Below, piece by piece: positions 44,439-52,970 of a stretch of 64,000 nt of DNA. Source of the DNA: Ruegeria sp. THAF57 (GTDB lineage: Bacteria > Pseudomonadota > Alphaproteobacteria > Rhodobacterales > Rhodobacteraceae); the NCBI RefSeq assembly GCF_903914075.1, contig NZ_CAIWNQ010000004.1, positions 310,001 to 374,000 on the forward strand. Reading direction: 5' to 3'. Within the stretch, counting starts at the first letter, position 1; each line of letters starts with the position of its first letter. The position numbers and the translations under genes are program-made. Under the pieces are notes generated by a model that searched no databases, was not told where the DNA came from, and worked only from the letters and a program-made list of their open reading frames with translations.

Positions 44439-44540
44439 GTATAGAGTTTATCCTCTGAAACATAAGGATTTCACCGTTTGAATGTGGAAGTTGTTACCTA
44501 TTTCATATAGGCATTCCGAAGGATAACGAAAGTTGCGGCG

Positions 44541-45446
44541 ATGGACTGGGACAAGCTTAGGATATTTCATGCAGTGGCCGATGCAGGCAGTCTAACCCAC
44601 GCGGGCGATCGACTGAACCTGTCGCAATCCGCCGTAAGCCGCCAAATTCGGGCATTGGAAGAATCGCTTGATTCGACCCTGTTTCACCGTCACGCCCGCG
44701 GCTTGATCCTGACCGAACAAGGTGAGCTGTTGTTCGATGCAACCTCGGCCATGTCCAAACGATTGGATGCTGCGGCAGCACGCATCCGCGACAGTGAAGA
44801 AGAGGTTTTTGGTGTTCTGCGCGTCACAACGACCTTCGGGTTCGGAACGCTTTGGTTGGCACCGCGCCTCCCTAAACTTTATGAGCAATATCCTGACCTG
44901 AATATCGACCTGATGCTGGAAGAACGTGTGCTGGACCTGCCAATGCGCGAGGCCGACGTTGCCATCCGTATGAAGGAACCCAGTCAGGCCGACCTTGTTC
45001 GCAAACGGTTGATGACCGTGCAGATGCAGCTTTATGCGACAAAGGAATACCTTGCCGAAAACGGTACGCCCGGGTCACTCGAGGAAATTTCGACCCATCG
45101 GCTGATCTGTCAAACTCCGGCAGCCCCACAAGTAGGCGCAAGCGCATCAATGGTTCGGCATCTCATGACCTATAACCCCGGGTCGTTGCTGACAGTGAAC
45201 AACTATTTCGGCGTCTTACAGGGCGTTTTGCACAATCTTGGTATTGGTGTTTTACCGGACTATGTGACCCAGGATTTCCCACATCTGGTTCCGATTTTGA
45301 GCGATATCGAAACGGCCGATGTCCCCGTTTACCTCGCGTACCCCGAGGAATTGCGCCATTCCAAGCGCGTTGCGGCGTTTAGGGATTTTGTTCAGGATGA
45401 AATTATTGAACAACGCAAGCAACTGAAGCAAATGGGAAAACTATAG
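44541..45446 (+). CDS. LysR-family transcription regulator
   Basis: The 301-residue protein has the N-terminal helix-turn-helix (MDWDKLRIFHAVADAGSLTHAGDRLNLSQSAVSRQIRALE, residues 1-40) and a LysR effector domain (FGFGTLWLAPRLPKLYEQYP and following). It is divergent from the indolepyruvate oxidoreductase gene, the usual position of a LysR regulator of its neighbour. The effector is unknown. It is followed by a gap that holds a small RNA candidate. Confidence 0.93.
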   Translation: MDWDKLRIFHAVADAGSLTHAGDRLNLSQSAVSRQIRALEESLDSTLFHRHARGLILTEQGELLFDATSAMSKRLDAAAARIRDSEEEVFGVLRVTTTFGFGTLWLAPRLPKLYEQYPDLNIDLMLEERVLDLPMREADVAIRMKEPSQADLVRKRLMTVQMQLYATKEYLAENGTPGSLEEISTHRLICQTPAAPQVGASASMVRHLMTYNPGSLLTVNNYFGVLQGVLHNLGIGVLPDYVTQDFPHLVPILSDIETADVPVYLAYPEELRHSKRVAAFRDFVQDEIIEQRKQLKQMGKL

Positions 45447-45496
45447 CTATGCACGAAAAGCATAGCGGACATTCCCATTCATCAGTCTGAAAAATC

Positions 45497-45525
45497 TTGA
45501 TCGTTCATAAACTGATCCCTAAATG
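45497..45525 (+). promoter_or_regulatory. Candidate promoter of the small RNA
   Basis: TTGATC (45497-45502), 17 bases, TAAATG (45520-45525), giving a start near 45532. It has the expected spacing for a vegetative promoter. Confidence 0.5.
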
Positions 45526-45531
45526 AGCACT

Positions 45532-45614
45532 CGAAGGCGGTGATGCTGAAACGCTCATCATCTTCATACCTCCCTGTTGGACTATGGCCGAGCTTAGTGC
45601 TCGGCCTTTTTTTT
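45532..45614 (+). ncRNA. Candidate trans-acting small RNA, about 83 nt
   Basis: Three parts are visible: a 5' hairpin (GAAG..TGATG pairing with CATCA..CTTC, about 45533-45565), a single-stranded stretch with CCTCCC (45569-45574) that could pair with ribosome sites, and a strong terminator GGCCGAGC/GCTCGGCC followed by eight T (45586-45614). A promoter candidate stands at the right distance. Length and layout resemble the suhB/MmgR (alpha-r8) family, whose members carry a conserved CCUCCC-type stretch; that likeness is from memory and is unproven. Confidence 0.6.
45586..45614 (+). terminator. Strong rho-independent terminator
   Basis: GGCCGAGC/GCTCGGCC, 8-bp perfect stem, 5-base loop, eight T. 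It ends the small RNA candidate and would also stop read-through from lysR. Confidence 0.9.
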
Positions 45615-45724
45615 GCCTTCAAGCATCAGAACGGGCCTTGAGTCGGTGAAACATCTGGGAATGCCGGGCACTTAGACCTATGATCCGAGAAAAATACCAA
45701 TACATGTGTTCGAGGACAGATTCG

Positions 45725-47974
45725 ATGTTTCACCCATTTCGCCTTCTTTTGGCGATGCTGTCAGTTATTCTACTTTCAGGGCCTCTGGCCGCGCAGGAAA
45801 GCGGTACTTCCGGTTCGACAGCCTCCATCTCAATTCCCGAGGATCTGACACCCGAGCAGGTGGATGACCTTGTTGCGCGCATGTCCGACGATCAGGTTCG
45901 CGCCATTTTGCTGGAACGCCTCGACGCTGTGGCGGCGCAACAGGCCGAAACCACTCAGGCCAGAAAGGGTCTGATCCAAACGATTTCAGACACCGTCACC
46001 AGCATGACTGCCTCGTGGCTGGACGTGATCCGAAAGATACCCCTTTTGGTAAGCGCCCAGGTCGAGGCTTTCTCGAACTTCGGAGCGAACTTCGGTTCAA
46101 GTGGCCTCATGTCGCTGTTTGGATTTACGTTCCTGGCGCTGGCGATTGGGTATGCGGCGGAAAACGTCGTTGGTCTGTGGACGCGCCGCTGGATCAAGGT
46201 TGTCGATGGCGACGCATCATCGAACCTTCGTGGGGCCGTGACCTTTCTATTCAAACGGTTCCTGTTCGAGTTCCTGGGCCTGCTGGTCTTTTACTACACC
46301 CTCGTTTTTGTCGGACGGCAGTTGTTGAACGAACAACAGATTGCTCAGGCGGCCCCCTTTGTATTCTACATGATCTGGTTCCCGCGTCTGGGTGCGGCTA
46401 TTTCACGGTTTATTCTGGCGCCCAAACAGCACGACCTGAGACTTGTGAACGTCGATGACCATTGGGCAAAGTATCTGCATCGGAACCTGATTGGCCTTTT
46501 CCTGCTAATCGGATTCACGCTGTTCATTCTGGACTTTAACGCGCTCAATGGTGTCATGCCGGGTGAATCGCGCTTGGGATTCTGGCTCAATACAGCGATC
46601 CATATCTATATCGGCGTGATCGCGTGGCGCGCGCGTGATGGACTGTCTGACATGATGCGGGGGTCTGACCCCGACCGCACGCGTTTCGACGAAGAGGTCG
46701 CGCGCCTTTATCCCTATCTGGCCATAGGTGTCTCGGCGGGTACATGGCTGCTTGTTGAATACCTTTCGGCACAGCGCAACCCGGCCGTTTTCGAGTTGCT
46801 GGCGCATGGCGCCCATTTCACCACCATGTTCTGGCTCCTGATTGCGCCGGCGTTGGATACGCTGATCCGTGGGCTGGTCCGCCACCTTCAGCCTCCGATG
46901 CTGGGCGATGGACCGGTTGCAGAACGCGCCTACAAGTCGACCAAGCGCAGCTATATCCGCATTGGTCGGGTTCTGGCTGGTATCCTGATCATTCTGATGA
47001 TCGCGAACGCCTGGGATCTGGATCTGCAAGAGATTGCGGGCGGTGGAACAGAATCTGGCAGCAAGGTCATTCAGTTCTTTATCATCATCGCAGTCGGTTA
47101 CATCCTAAACGAAGCGGTATCCCTGTGGATCAACCGCCGGCTGGCCAAGGAACAGACCGCGGCCGAACAAAGCCCCGACGAAGAAGCCGGCGAAGGCGGC
47201 GGTGCTGGTGGGTCCCGTCTGGCGACGGTCCTGCCTCTGTTGCGCGTGACGGCGCAGGTCTCGATCGCTGTGATCTTCTTGCTGCTGGCGCTGGGGGCGT
47301 TGGGTATCAACATCACCCCGCTGCTGGCTGGTGCTGGTGTCCTGGGTCTGGCCATTGGTTTTGGCGCGCAGAAGTTGGTGGCTGATATCGTCGGCGGCAT
47401 CTTCTTCCTGATTGATGATGCCTTCCGCGTCGGTGAATATGTCGATGTTGGCGGCACAATGGGAACGGTTGAGAAGATTTCGATCCGCTCCATGCAACTG
47501 CGACACCACCGCGGACCGGTTCACACGATCCCTTACGGCGAAATTCAGAAACTGACAAATTTCAGCCGCGACTGGGTGATTATGAAGCTGAAATTCACCG
47601 TTCCATTCGATACCGATCCAAACAAGGTCAAAAAGATCTTCAAGAAGATTGGGGCCGAGATGATGGCAGACGAAACCCACAAAGACGGGTTCCTTCAGCC
47701 ATTCAAATCTCAGGGTGTGTTTGATTTCGACGATGTTGGCATGATCATCCGAGGTAAGTTCATGGCCAAACCGGGCAAGCAGTTCACGTTGCGTAAGGAA
47801 ATCTTCAATCGCGTGAAAGCGGCCTTCAAGGAAAACGGCATCGACTTTGCCCGCCGCGAAGTGCGCGTAGCGATCCCCGGCTTGGAAGAGGCCGAGAACC
47901 TGACGGAAGAACAAAAGGCAGCAGTCGGCGCAGCCGCGGCGGATGCCGTCAACAAGGGTGAAGCACCTGCCTGA
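45725..47974 (+). CDS. MscS-family mechanosensitive channel, large form
   Basis: The 749-residue protein has a signal peptide (FRLLLAMLSVILLSGPLAAQES), a periplasmic region, about eight to ten membrane helices, and a C-terminal MscS core: pore helix LAGAGVLGLAIGFGAQKLVADIVGG and the beta domain with GEYVDVGGTMGTVEKISIRS and IPYGEIQKLTNFSRDW. Such large forms open under membrane tension in hypoosmotic shock. ATG at 45725 was chosen because GAGGAC lies 8 bases upstream; in-frame ATG codons 15 and 7 codons earlier lack a site. A terminator follows. Confidence 0.92.
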   Translation: MFHPFRLLLAMLSVILLSGPLAAQESGTSGSTASISIPEDLTPEQVDDLVARMSDDQVRAILLERLDAVAAQQAETTQARKGLIQTISDTVTSMTASWLDVIRKIPLLVSAQVEAFSNFGANFGSSGLMSLFGFTFLALAIGYAAENVVGLWTRRWIKVVDGDASSNLRGAVTFLFKRFLFEFLGLLVFYYTLVFVGRQLLNEQQIAQAAPFVFYMIWFPRLGAAISRFILAPKQHDLRLVNVDDHWAKYLHRNLIGLFLLIGFTLFILDFNALNGVMPGESRLGFWLNTAIHIYIGVIAWRARDGLSDMMRGSDPDRTRFDEEVARLYPYLAIGVSAGTWLLVEYLSAQRNPAVFELLAHGAHFTTMFWLLIAPALDTLIRGLVRHLQPPMLGDGPVAERAYKSTKRSYIRIGRVLAGILIILMIANAWDLDLQEIAGGGTESGSKVIQFFIIIAVGYILNEAVSLWINRRLAKEQTAAEQSPDEEAGEGGGAGGSRLATVLPLLRVTAQVSIAVIFLLLALGALGINITPLLAGAGVLGLAIGFGAQKLVADIVGGIFFLIDDAFRVGEYVDVGGTMGTVEKISIRSMQLRHHRGPVHTIPYGEIQKLTNFSRDWVIMKLKFTVPFDTDPNKVKKIFKKIGAEMMADETHKDGFLQPFKSQGVFDFDDVGMIIRGKFMAKPGKQFTLRKEIFNRVKAAFKENGIDFARREVRVAIPGLEEAENLTEEQKAAVGAAAADAVNKGEAPA

Positions 47975-47997
47975 CCCGGTTCTTTCTTAGTCAACAC

Positions 47998-48030
47998 ACG
48001 GGCCCTGCACGATTGCGGGGCCCGTTTTTA
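47998..48030 (+). terminator. Terminator of the MscS gene
   Basis: ACGGGCCC and GGGCCCGT pair over 8 bp, followed by TTTTATTT, 24 bases past the stop. Confidence 0.85.
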
Positions 48031-48128
48031 TTTATCTAGACCGCCCTGCGGTGACTTGACCCTTCCCACGGGCGCGTCCTTGCCCTACAAGGCGCGCAAT
48101 CTCGGCCCCTTTGGACACAGGACAGACG

Positions 48129-50288
48129 ATGCAAGAGCCCGCCATCACCCCGGATCTGATTGCCGCACACGGGCTGAAGCCCGACGAATATGACATGATA
48201 CTAGAGATCATCGGGCGCGAGCCGACCTTTACAGAGCTGGGCATCTTCTCGGCCATGTGGAACGAACACTGTTCGTACAAGTCGTCCAAGAAATGGCTGC
48301 GCACCCTGCCCACCTCGGGCCCTCAGGTGATCTGCGGACCAGGCGAAAATGCGGGTGTGGTCGATATCGGCGATGGTCAGGCCGTGGTGTTCAAGATGGA
48401 AAGCCACAATCACCCGTCCTACATCGAACCCTATCAGGGCGCGGCGACCGGCGTTGGTGGTATCTTGCGCGACGTTTTCACCATGGGCGCGCGCCCTATT
48501 GCGTCTATGAATGCGCTGTCCTTTGGTGAGCCCAGCCACCACAAAACCCGTCAGCTTGTGAATGGCGTGGTCGAAGGCATTGGCGGCTATGGAAACTGCT
48601 TTGGCGTTCCTTGTGTGGGCGGTGAGGTTCGCTTCCACCCTGCCTATAACGGCAACTGCCTTGTAAACGCCTTCGCCGCCGGTCTAGCCGACTGCGACAA
48701 GATATTCTACTCGGCTGCCTCGGGCGTCGGGATGCCAGTCGTATATCTGGGCGCTAAGACCGGCCGCGATGGCGTGGGCGGTGCGACCATGGCCTCGGCT
48801 GAATTCGATGACACGATCGAAGAAAAGCGTCCCACCGTTCAGGTCGGCGACCCCTTCACCGAAAAACGCCTGATGGAAGCGACGCTGGAACTGATGCAGA
48901 CCGGCGCCGTGATCTCGATTCAGGACATGGGTGCGGCTGGCCTGACCTGCTCTGCCGTTGAAATGGGCGACAAGGGCGGCCTTGGCGTGCGTCTGGATCT
49001 GGAAAACGTGCCCCAGCGCGAAGAGAACATGACCGCCTATGAGATGATGCTGTCTGAATCGCAGGAACGGATGCTGATGGTTCTTAAACCCGAGCTTGAG
49101 GCCGAGGCCCGCGCCGTGTTCGAAAAATGGGATCTGGATTTCGCCATCGTCGGCGAAACCATTGCCGAAGACCGGTTCCTGATCGTTCATAATGGCGAGG
49201 TCAAAGCCGATCTGGTGCTGTCGAAACTGTCCTCGACCGCGCCGGAATATGACCGCCCGTGGGTTGAAACACCCGCAGCCGAAGAATTGCCCGAGGTTCC
49301 ACAAATCGACCCGATTGACGGATTGCGCTCCCTGCTCGCCTCGCCCAACTATGCGGGTAAGCAGTGGGTCTATGAACAATACGACACCATGGTAATGGCA
49401 GACACCGCCCGCACGCCCGGTCTGGGCGCTGGCATGGTGCGCGTGCATGGCACCGACAAGGCGTTGGCCTTCACCAGCGACGTGACCCCCCGCTATGTGC
49501 GCGCCAACCCCGTTGAAGGCGGCAAGCAGGCGGTGGCCGAAGCCTATCGCAACCTGACCGCTGTTGGGGCCACTCCGCTGGCGACCACAGACAACCTGAA
49601 TTTCGGCAACCCCGAAAAACCCGAGATCATGGGCCAGTTCGTCGGCGCGATCAAAGGCATCGGCGAAGCCGTCGCCGCGCTGGACATGCCCATCGTGTCG
49701 GGCAACGTCTCGCTTTACAATGAGACCGACGGTCAGGCGATCCTGCCCACGCCCACCATCGGCGCGGTGGGCCTGTTGACCCATACCGACGACATCATCG
49801 GCAACGAGGTCCGCGAAGGCCATGTCGCGCTGGTCATCGGTGAAACCCAGGGTCATCTGGGCCAATCCGCCCTGCTGGCCGAGGTGTTCAACCGCGAAGA
49901 CGGCGATGCGCCCCATGTCGATCTGGACGCTGAAAAACGCAATGGCGATTTCATCCGCGCCAACCGCGAGATGATCAAAGCTTGTACCGATCTGGGCGAT
50001 GGTGGCCTTGCGCTGGCCGCGTTTGAACTGGCCGAGGCGGCTGGTGTGGGCGTTTGCCTCGACGAAGCTTCGACCGAGTTCCTGTTTGGTGAAGATCAGG
50101 CCCGTTATCTGGTCGCCTGCAACTTTGATCAGGCCGAGGCGCTGATGATTGCTGCGGCTCAGGCGGATGTACCCGTGGCCTCGGTTGGCCGTTTCACCAA
50201 AGACGCGGTTCGCATCGGAAGCTCCGAAGCCCCGCTGGAGGAATTGGCCGGGACGTTCCGCAGCAGCTTTGCCGCCGCTGTCGCCTGA
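48129..50288 (+). CDS. purL: Phosphoribosylformylglycinamidine synthase subunit PurL
   Basis: PurL is the synthetase subunit that makes FGAM with ATP, using ammonia from PurQ. The 719-residue protein is the small bacterial form: [15 protein letters not shown] with the catalytic His, [23 protein letters not shown], and two homologous halves, the second with [17 protein letters not shown] and [20 protein letters not shown] at 48129 was chosen for its ribosome site; an ATG 18 bases upstream is possible. purS and purQ lie 18 kb away on the other strand. A terminator follows, so it is a separate unit. Confidence 0.97.
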   Translation: MQEPAITPDLIAAHGLKPDEYDMILEIIGREPTFTELGIFSAMWNEHCSYKSSKKWLRTLPTSGPQVICGPGENAGVVDIGDGQAVVFKMESHNHPSYIEPYQGAATGVGGILRDVFTMGARPIASMNALSFGEPSHHKTRQLVNGVVEGIGGYGNCFGVPCVGGEVRFHPAYNGNCLVNAFAAGLADCDKIFYSAASGVGMPVVYLGAKTGRDGVGGATMASAEFDDTIEEKRPTVQVGDPFTEKRLMEATLELMQTGAVISIQDMGAAGLTCSAVEMGDKGGLGVRLDLENVPQREENMTAYEMMLSESQERMLMVLKPELEAEARAVFEKWDLDFAIVGETIAEDRFLIVHNGEVKADLVLSKLSSTAPEYDRPWVETPAAEELPEVPQIDPIDGLRSLLASPNYAGKQWVYEQYDTMVMADTARTPGLGAGMVRVHGTDKALAFTSDVTPRYVRANPVEGGKQAVAEAYRNLTAVGATPLATTDNLNFGNPEKPEIMGQFVGAIKGIGEAVAALDMPIVSGNVSLYNETDGQAILPTPTIGAVGLLTHTDDIIGNEVREGHVALVIGETQGHLGQSALLAEVFNREDGDAPHVDLDAEKRNGDFIRANREMIKACTDLGDGGLALAAFELAEAAGVGVCLDEASTEFLFGEDQARYLVACNFDQAEALMIAAAQADVPVASVGRFTKDAVRIGSSEAPLEELAGTFRSSFAAAVA

Positions 50289-50312
50289 TCTTAACAGGGC
50301 TTTGCAATGCGA

Positions 50313-50342
50313 AACCTGCGCTGTTTCAAGCGCAGGTTTTGT
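50313..50342 (+). terminator. Terminator of purL
   Basis: AACCTGCGCT and AGCGCAGGTT pair over 10 bp with a 6-base loop and are followed by TT-GTG, so the T-run is short but the stem is strong. Confidence 0.75.
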
Positions 50343-50423
50343 GCGTTTTAGCCCGACACCACACCCTTGCACGCCCCGCCCGGGCACTCTACATCTTGGG
50401 AAAGACCTTCAGGAGTTACCTAC

Positions 50424-50660
50424 ATGCCGATGAGCGCCCACGAAATCGAACACCTGCTGCGCGAAGCTTTTCCGGATGCGGAAATTCAAGTCGGCGGCAA
50501 CGATGGTGTACACATGTCCGCCATGGTCGTGGATGAGAGTTTTCGCGGAAAAAACAGGGTTCAACAGCAGCGCGCGGTCTATGCAGCCTTGAAAGGCAAA
50601 ATGGACGGCCCAGATGGAGAATTACACGCGCTGGCGTTAACGACCAAGGCGCCCGAATAA
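50424..50660 (+). CDS. bolA: BolA family protein
   Basis: The 78-residue protein has the BolA fold: EIEHLLREAFPDAEIQVGGNDGVHMSAMVVDESFRGKNRVQQQRAVYAAL, with the conserved His in DGVHMSA and the FRGKNRVQQQR motif. BolA proteins bind glutaredoxins of the CGFS type and act in iron-sulfur and iron control. ATG at 50424 has AGGAG upstream; an ATG two codons later is the alternative. The grxD gene follows 172 bases downstream, matching the known partnership. Confidence 0.92.
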   Translation: MPMSAHEIEHLLREAFPDAEIQVGGNDGVHMSAMVVDESFRGKNRVQQQRAVYAALKGKMDGPDGELHALALTTKAPE

Positions 50661-50832
50661 CTCGATTGGCTTGGGAACTTCTGGATTTTGAAATTTGGCC
50701 AGAAAACCCCTGTCACGACGAAGACCCACCTTTGAGTCTGAAGATTGCCAATATGACTAAGGTGCGGGTGGAAAACGAACGAATTGAACACGAAACTGGC
50801 GCCCCTGAGCGCTATCGACAAGGAAACGCAGG

Positions 50833-51195
50833 ATGAGCGACGTTAAGACCCAGATCGACGAAACCGTCAAAGCCAACGACGTGGTGTTGTATATGAAAGG
50901 CACCAAGGAAATGCCTCAGTGTGGGTTCTCGTCCCGCGTGGCTGGTGTGCTGAATTTTATGGGGGTCGACTACACCGACGTAAACGTTCTGTCCGACGAA
51001 GAGGTCCGTCAGGGTATCAAGGATTACTCCGACTGGCCGACCGTTCCGCAACTGTATGTCAAAGGCGAATTCGTCGGCGGGTGCGATATCATCACCGAAA
51101 TGACCCTGTCGGGTGAATTGGATACGCTGTTTGACGACAACGGTGTCGGCTACAACAAAGACGCTGCGGACAAAATCCGCGAAGCGAACGCCTGA
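50833..51195 (+). CDS. grxD: Monothiol glutaredoxin GrxD
   Basis: GrxD carries and transfers 2Fe-2S clusters, together with BolA. The 120-residue protein has the active motif [15 protein letters not shown] with the single Cys (CGFS), the cis-Pro in WPTVPQLYV, and GEFVGGCDI for glutathione. Length is normal. It follows bolA, its known partner. Its stop at 51195 abuts the stop of the convergent MliC-like gene. Confidence 0.96.
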   Translation: MSDVKTQIDETVKANDVVLYMKGTKEMPQCGFSSRVAGVLNFMGVDYTDVNVLSDEEVRQGIKDYSDWPTVPQLYVKGEFVGGCDIITEMTLSGELDTLFDDNGVGYNKDAADKIREANA

Positions 51196-51540
51196 TTAAC
51201 GGCTGGAGCAATCCTTTAGAATGTCCTGCTCACTGGCGGCGTCGCCCGTCGCCAGATAGCTGACCATGGCATCCCAGCCTTTGGACCGCAGTATATAAGT
51301 GCCGTCCTCACCCGTAGATTCATAGCGGATACCCGAAGCGCTGGGTGCCTGTTTAAGTGAAATTAGGGTGTCGTCAACCAACATCGCCGCCGCGCTGGAT
51401 CCGTCAGTCGCGTTGAAATACGTCACTTGAAGCGGGACGTTATTCTCACAGGTAAATGTGACAGGCAGTATGTCTATCTCAGCCTGCGCCGATCCGCCTG
51501 ACGCAAGCATCGCAGCGGCAAAGATTCCAATCCTGAACAT
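51196..51540 (-). CDS. MliC-type lysozyme inhibitor domain protein
   Basis: The 114-residue protein has a signal peptide (MFRIGIFAAAMLASGGSAQA) and the MliC core: VTFTCENNVPLQVTYFNATD, AAAMLVDDTLISLKQAPSASGIRYE and RSKGWDAMV, with two Cys likely forming a disulfide. MliC proteins protect the cell wall against c-type lysozyme. No lipobox is visible, so it is probably soluble in the periplasm, not a lipoprotein. It lies 3 bases after zapA and may be cotranscribed. Confidence 0.82.
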   Translation of the reverse strand: MFRIGIFAAAMLASGGSAQAEIDILPVTFTCENNVPLQVTYFNATDGSSAAAMLVDDTLISLKQAPSASGIRYESTGEDGTYILRSKGWDAMVSYLATGDAASEQDILKDCSSR

Positions 51541-51543
51541 GCG

Positions 51544-51939
51544 TTATCCTGCTGTTTTGTCTTCGATGACCGAGGCCAGGGCCTCAGCCCTTGCAGCCAG
51601 TTCTGCCAGCGTATCCGTCACCGAGGGTGGTACAACTGCTACTTCCACCCTTTCAGGCTCTGGCTTTGGCATCTCACGAAGGGTTTTGACCTCTGCTTCC
51701 ACCTCGGACAATTTACGTTCAAGCGTCTTGATCTTGTCATCATTCGCCGCCGTCTTATCCGCAAGCATCAACCCGGCCATAAGCAGCATTCGCGACTCGG
51801 GCATACGCCCAATCTGGTCGGACAATACCTGCGCCTCGTCATCCAACATTTTGGCAGCGGCTTGAAGAAAAACTTCTTCACCCTCCTGGCAAGAGACATC
51901 AAAGCCACGGCCACCGATTTGAATGGTTACTTCGGGCAT
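51544..51939 (-). CDS. zapA: Cell division protein ZapA
   Basis: ZapA binds FtsZ and crosslinks its filaments. The 131-residue protein starts MPEVTIQIGGRGFDVSCQEGEE, with the head domain (about residues 1-50), then MPESRMLLMAGLMLADKTAAND and a coiled coil with TLERKLSEVEAEVKTLRE. The C-terminal tail with Pro-rich and Ala-rich parts is longer than in E. coli ZapA. Its ATG shares one base with the stop of the coiled-coil gene upstream (TAATG). Confidence 0.92.
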   Translation of the reverse strand: MPEVTIQIGGRGFDVSCQEGEEVFLQAAAKMLDDEAQVLSDQIGRMPESRMLLMAGLMLADKTAANDDKIKTLERKLSEVEAEVKTLREMPKPEPERVEVAVVPPSVTDTLAELAARAEALASVIEDKTAG

Positions 51940-52736
51940 TACTCCACCTCTCCATCAGCCAGTTTCGCCCGCGACAACAGCGGCTCCAGACGCGCCAGAA
52001 CCGCATGGGCTTCAGCCGCATCCGTTGCCTGCGCCGCGCGGGTTGCTTCCAGTTCCGCCACTGTGGCCCGGTTCAACAGTTCCGCATCGGGCAGACCGTT
52101 CTGGGAAGCAGCTCGTAATTCGTCAACGGACTTGCGTAATTGCTCATTGGCTTTGCGCATACGTTGCAGATCATCATCCAATCTGGACATTGCGGCACCA
52201 TGGCTGCTGCGCTCCGCGCGCAACATCTTAAGTTCCGAACTAAGTTCGGCCACGCGCTCACTATCGGCCAATTCTGATTTCAATCGGGCGTTCTCGGCTT
52301 CCAGTTCCTGAGATTTTGTTGCCGCGGCCCTCAGTTGCTCATTCTCTGCGCGAAGCGTTTCGACCTCATCCTGATTTTCCAAGGCGGCCTTTGCATCCGC
52401 CAACTCCGCGCGAGCGGCTTCAACCGCCTCTAGCTTGGCAGTCGCTTCGGCCAACTGCTCTCGCAATGCGCCGTTTTCGGGGTGGTCGGCGGGTGCTGAA
52501 CGCAGGCTTTCCATGTCAGCGCGCATTGCGTCGACTTCTTGTTCGTGCCGCTCTTTCAGTGTCTTCAGACGTTCTTCCAACTGCGCATTGGCGACACGTT
52601 CATCATCCAGTGCCGCGCGCAAGCTATCGTCTTGGACTGCCCCAGTCGGAGCTGCGTTCTGTAAGGCATCGACCCCGGTTCCAATTCTCTCCATCGCAGA
52701 GACGATACGGCGGTGTAATTCTTCGATCTGGCTCAT
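51939..52736 (-). CDS. ZauP-like coiled-coil protein upstream of zapA
   Basis: The 265-residue protein is almost entirely coiled coil (about residues 35-230), with a short head (MSQIEELHRRIVSAMERIGTGVD) and a short tail (ARLEPLLSRAKLADGEVE). In Caulobacter the gene upstream of zapA encodes the coiled-coil partner ZauP, which helps ZapA focus the Z-ring. Position, overlap with zapA and composition all fit. Because coiled coils look alike, identity rests mainly on position. Confidence 0.75.
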   Translation of the reverse strand: MSQIEELHRRIVSAMERIGTGVDALQNAAPTGAVQDDSLRAALDDERVANAQLEERLKTLKERHEQEVDAMRADMESLRSAPADHPENGALREQLAEATAKLEAVEAARAELADAKAALENQDEVETLRAENEQLRAAATKSQELEAENARLKSELADSERVAELSSELKMLRAERSSHGAAMSRLDDDLQRMRKANEQLRKSVDELRAASQNGLPDAELLNRATVAELEATRAAQATDAAEAHAVLARLEPLLSRAKLADGEVE

Positions 52737-52970
52737 GCCCCTGCCACCTCTTTATCAAGGTTCCTTGTGTCGCGGTTCATCCGAATCAACATAATCCGCG
52801 TCTTGCTCTAGTCTAACCCAATGGCGCAGAAAATACCCACTCTTTGCTTTCAACAACTTGGACTGCGTTCTTGATCCATGAATATGACGCAACCCCCAGT
52901 TATGCTTGCACTTTGAGGGCTGAGTGGTATTGAGCGGCCCATCTGCCTGTAATCCAAAGGAACAACGCCC

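Noticed and set aside
48684..50387. Long open frame (567 codons) antisense to purL
   Set aside because: It is a shadow of a GC-rich, strongly conserved gene; its translation has no family motif and its composition is odd.
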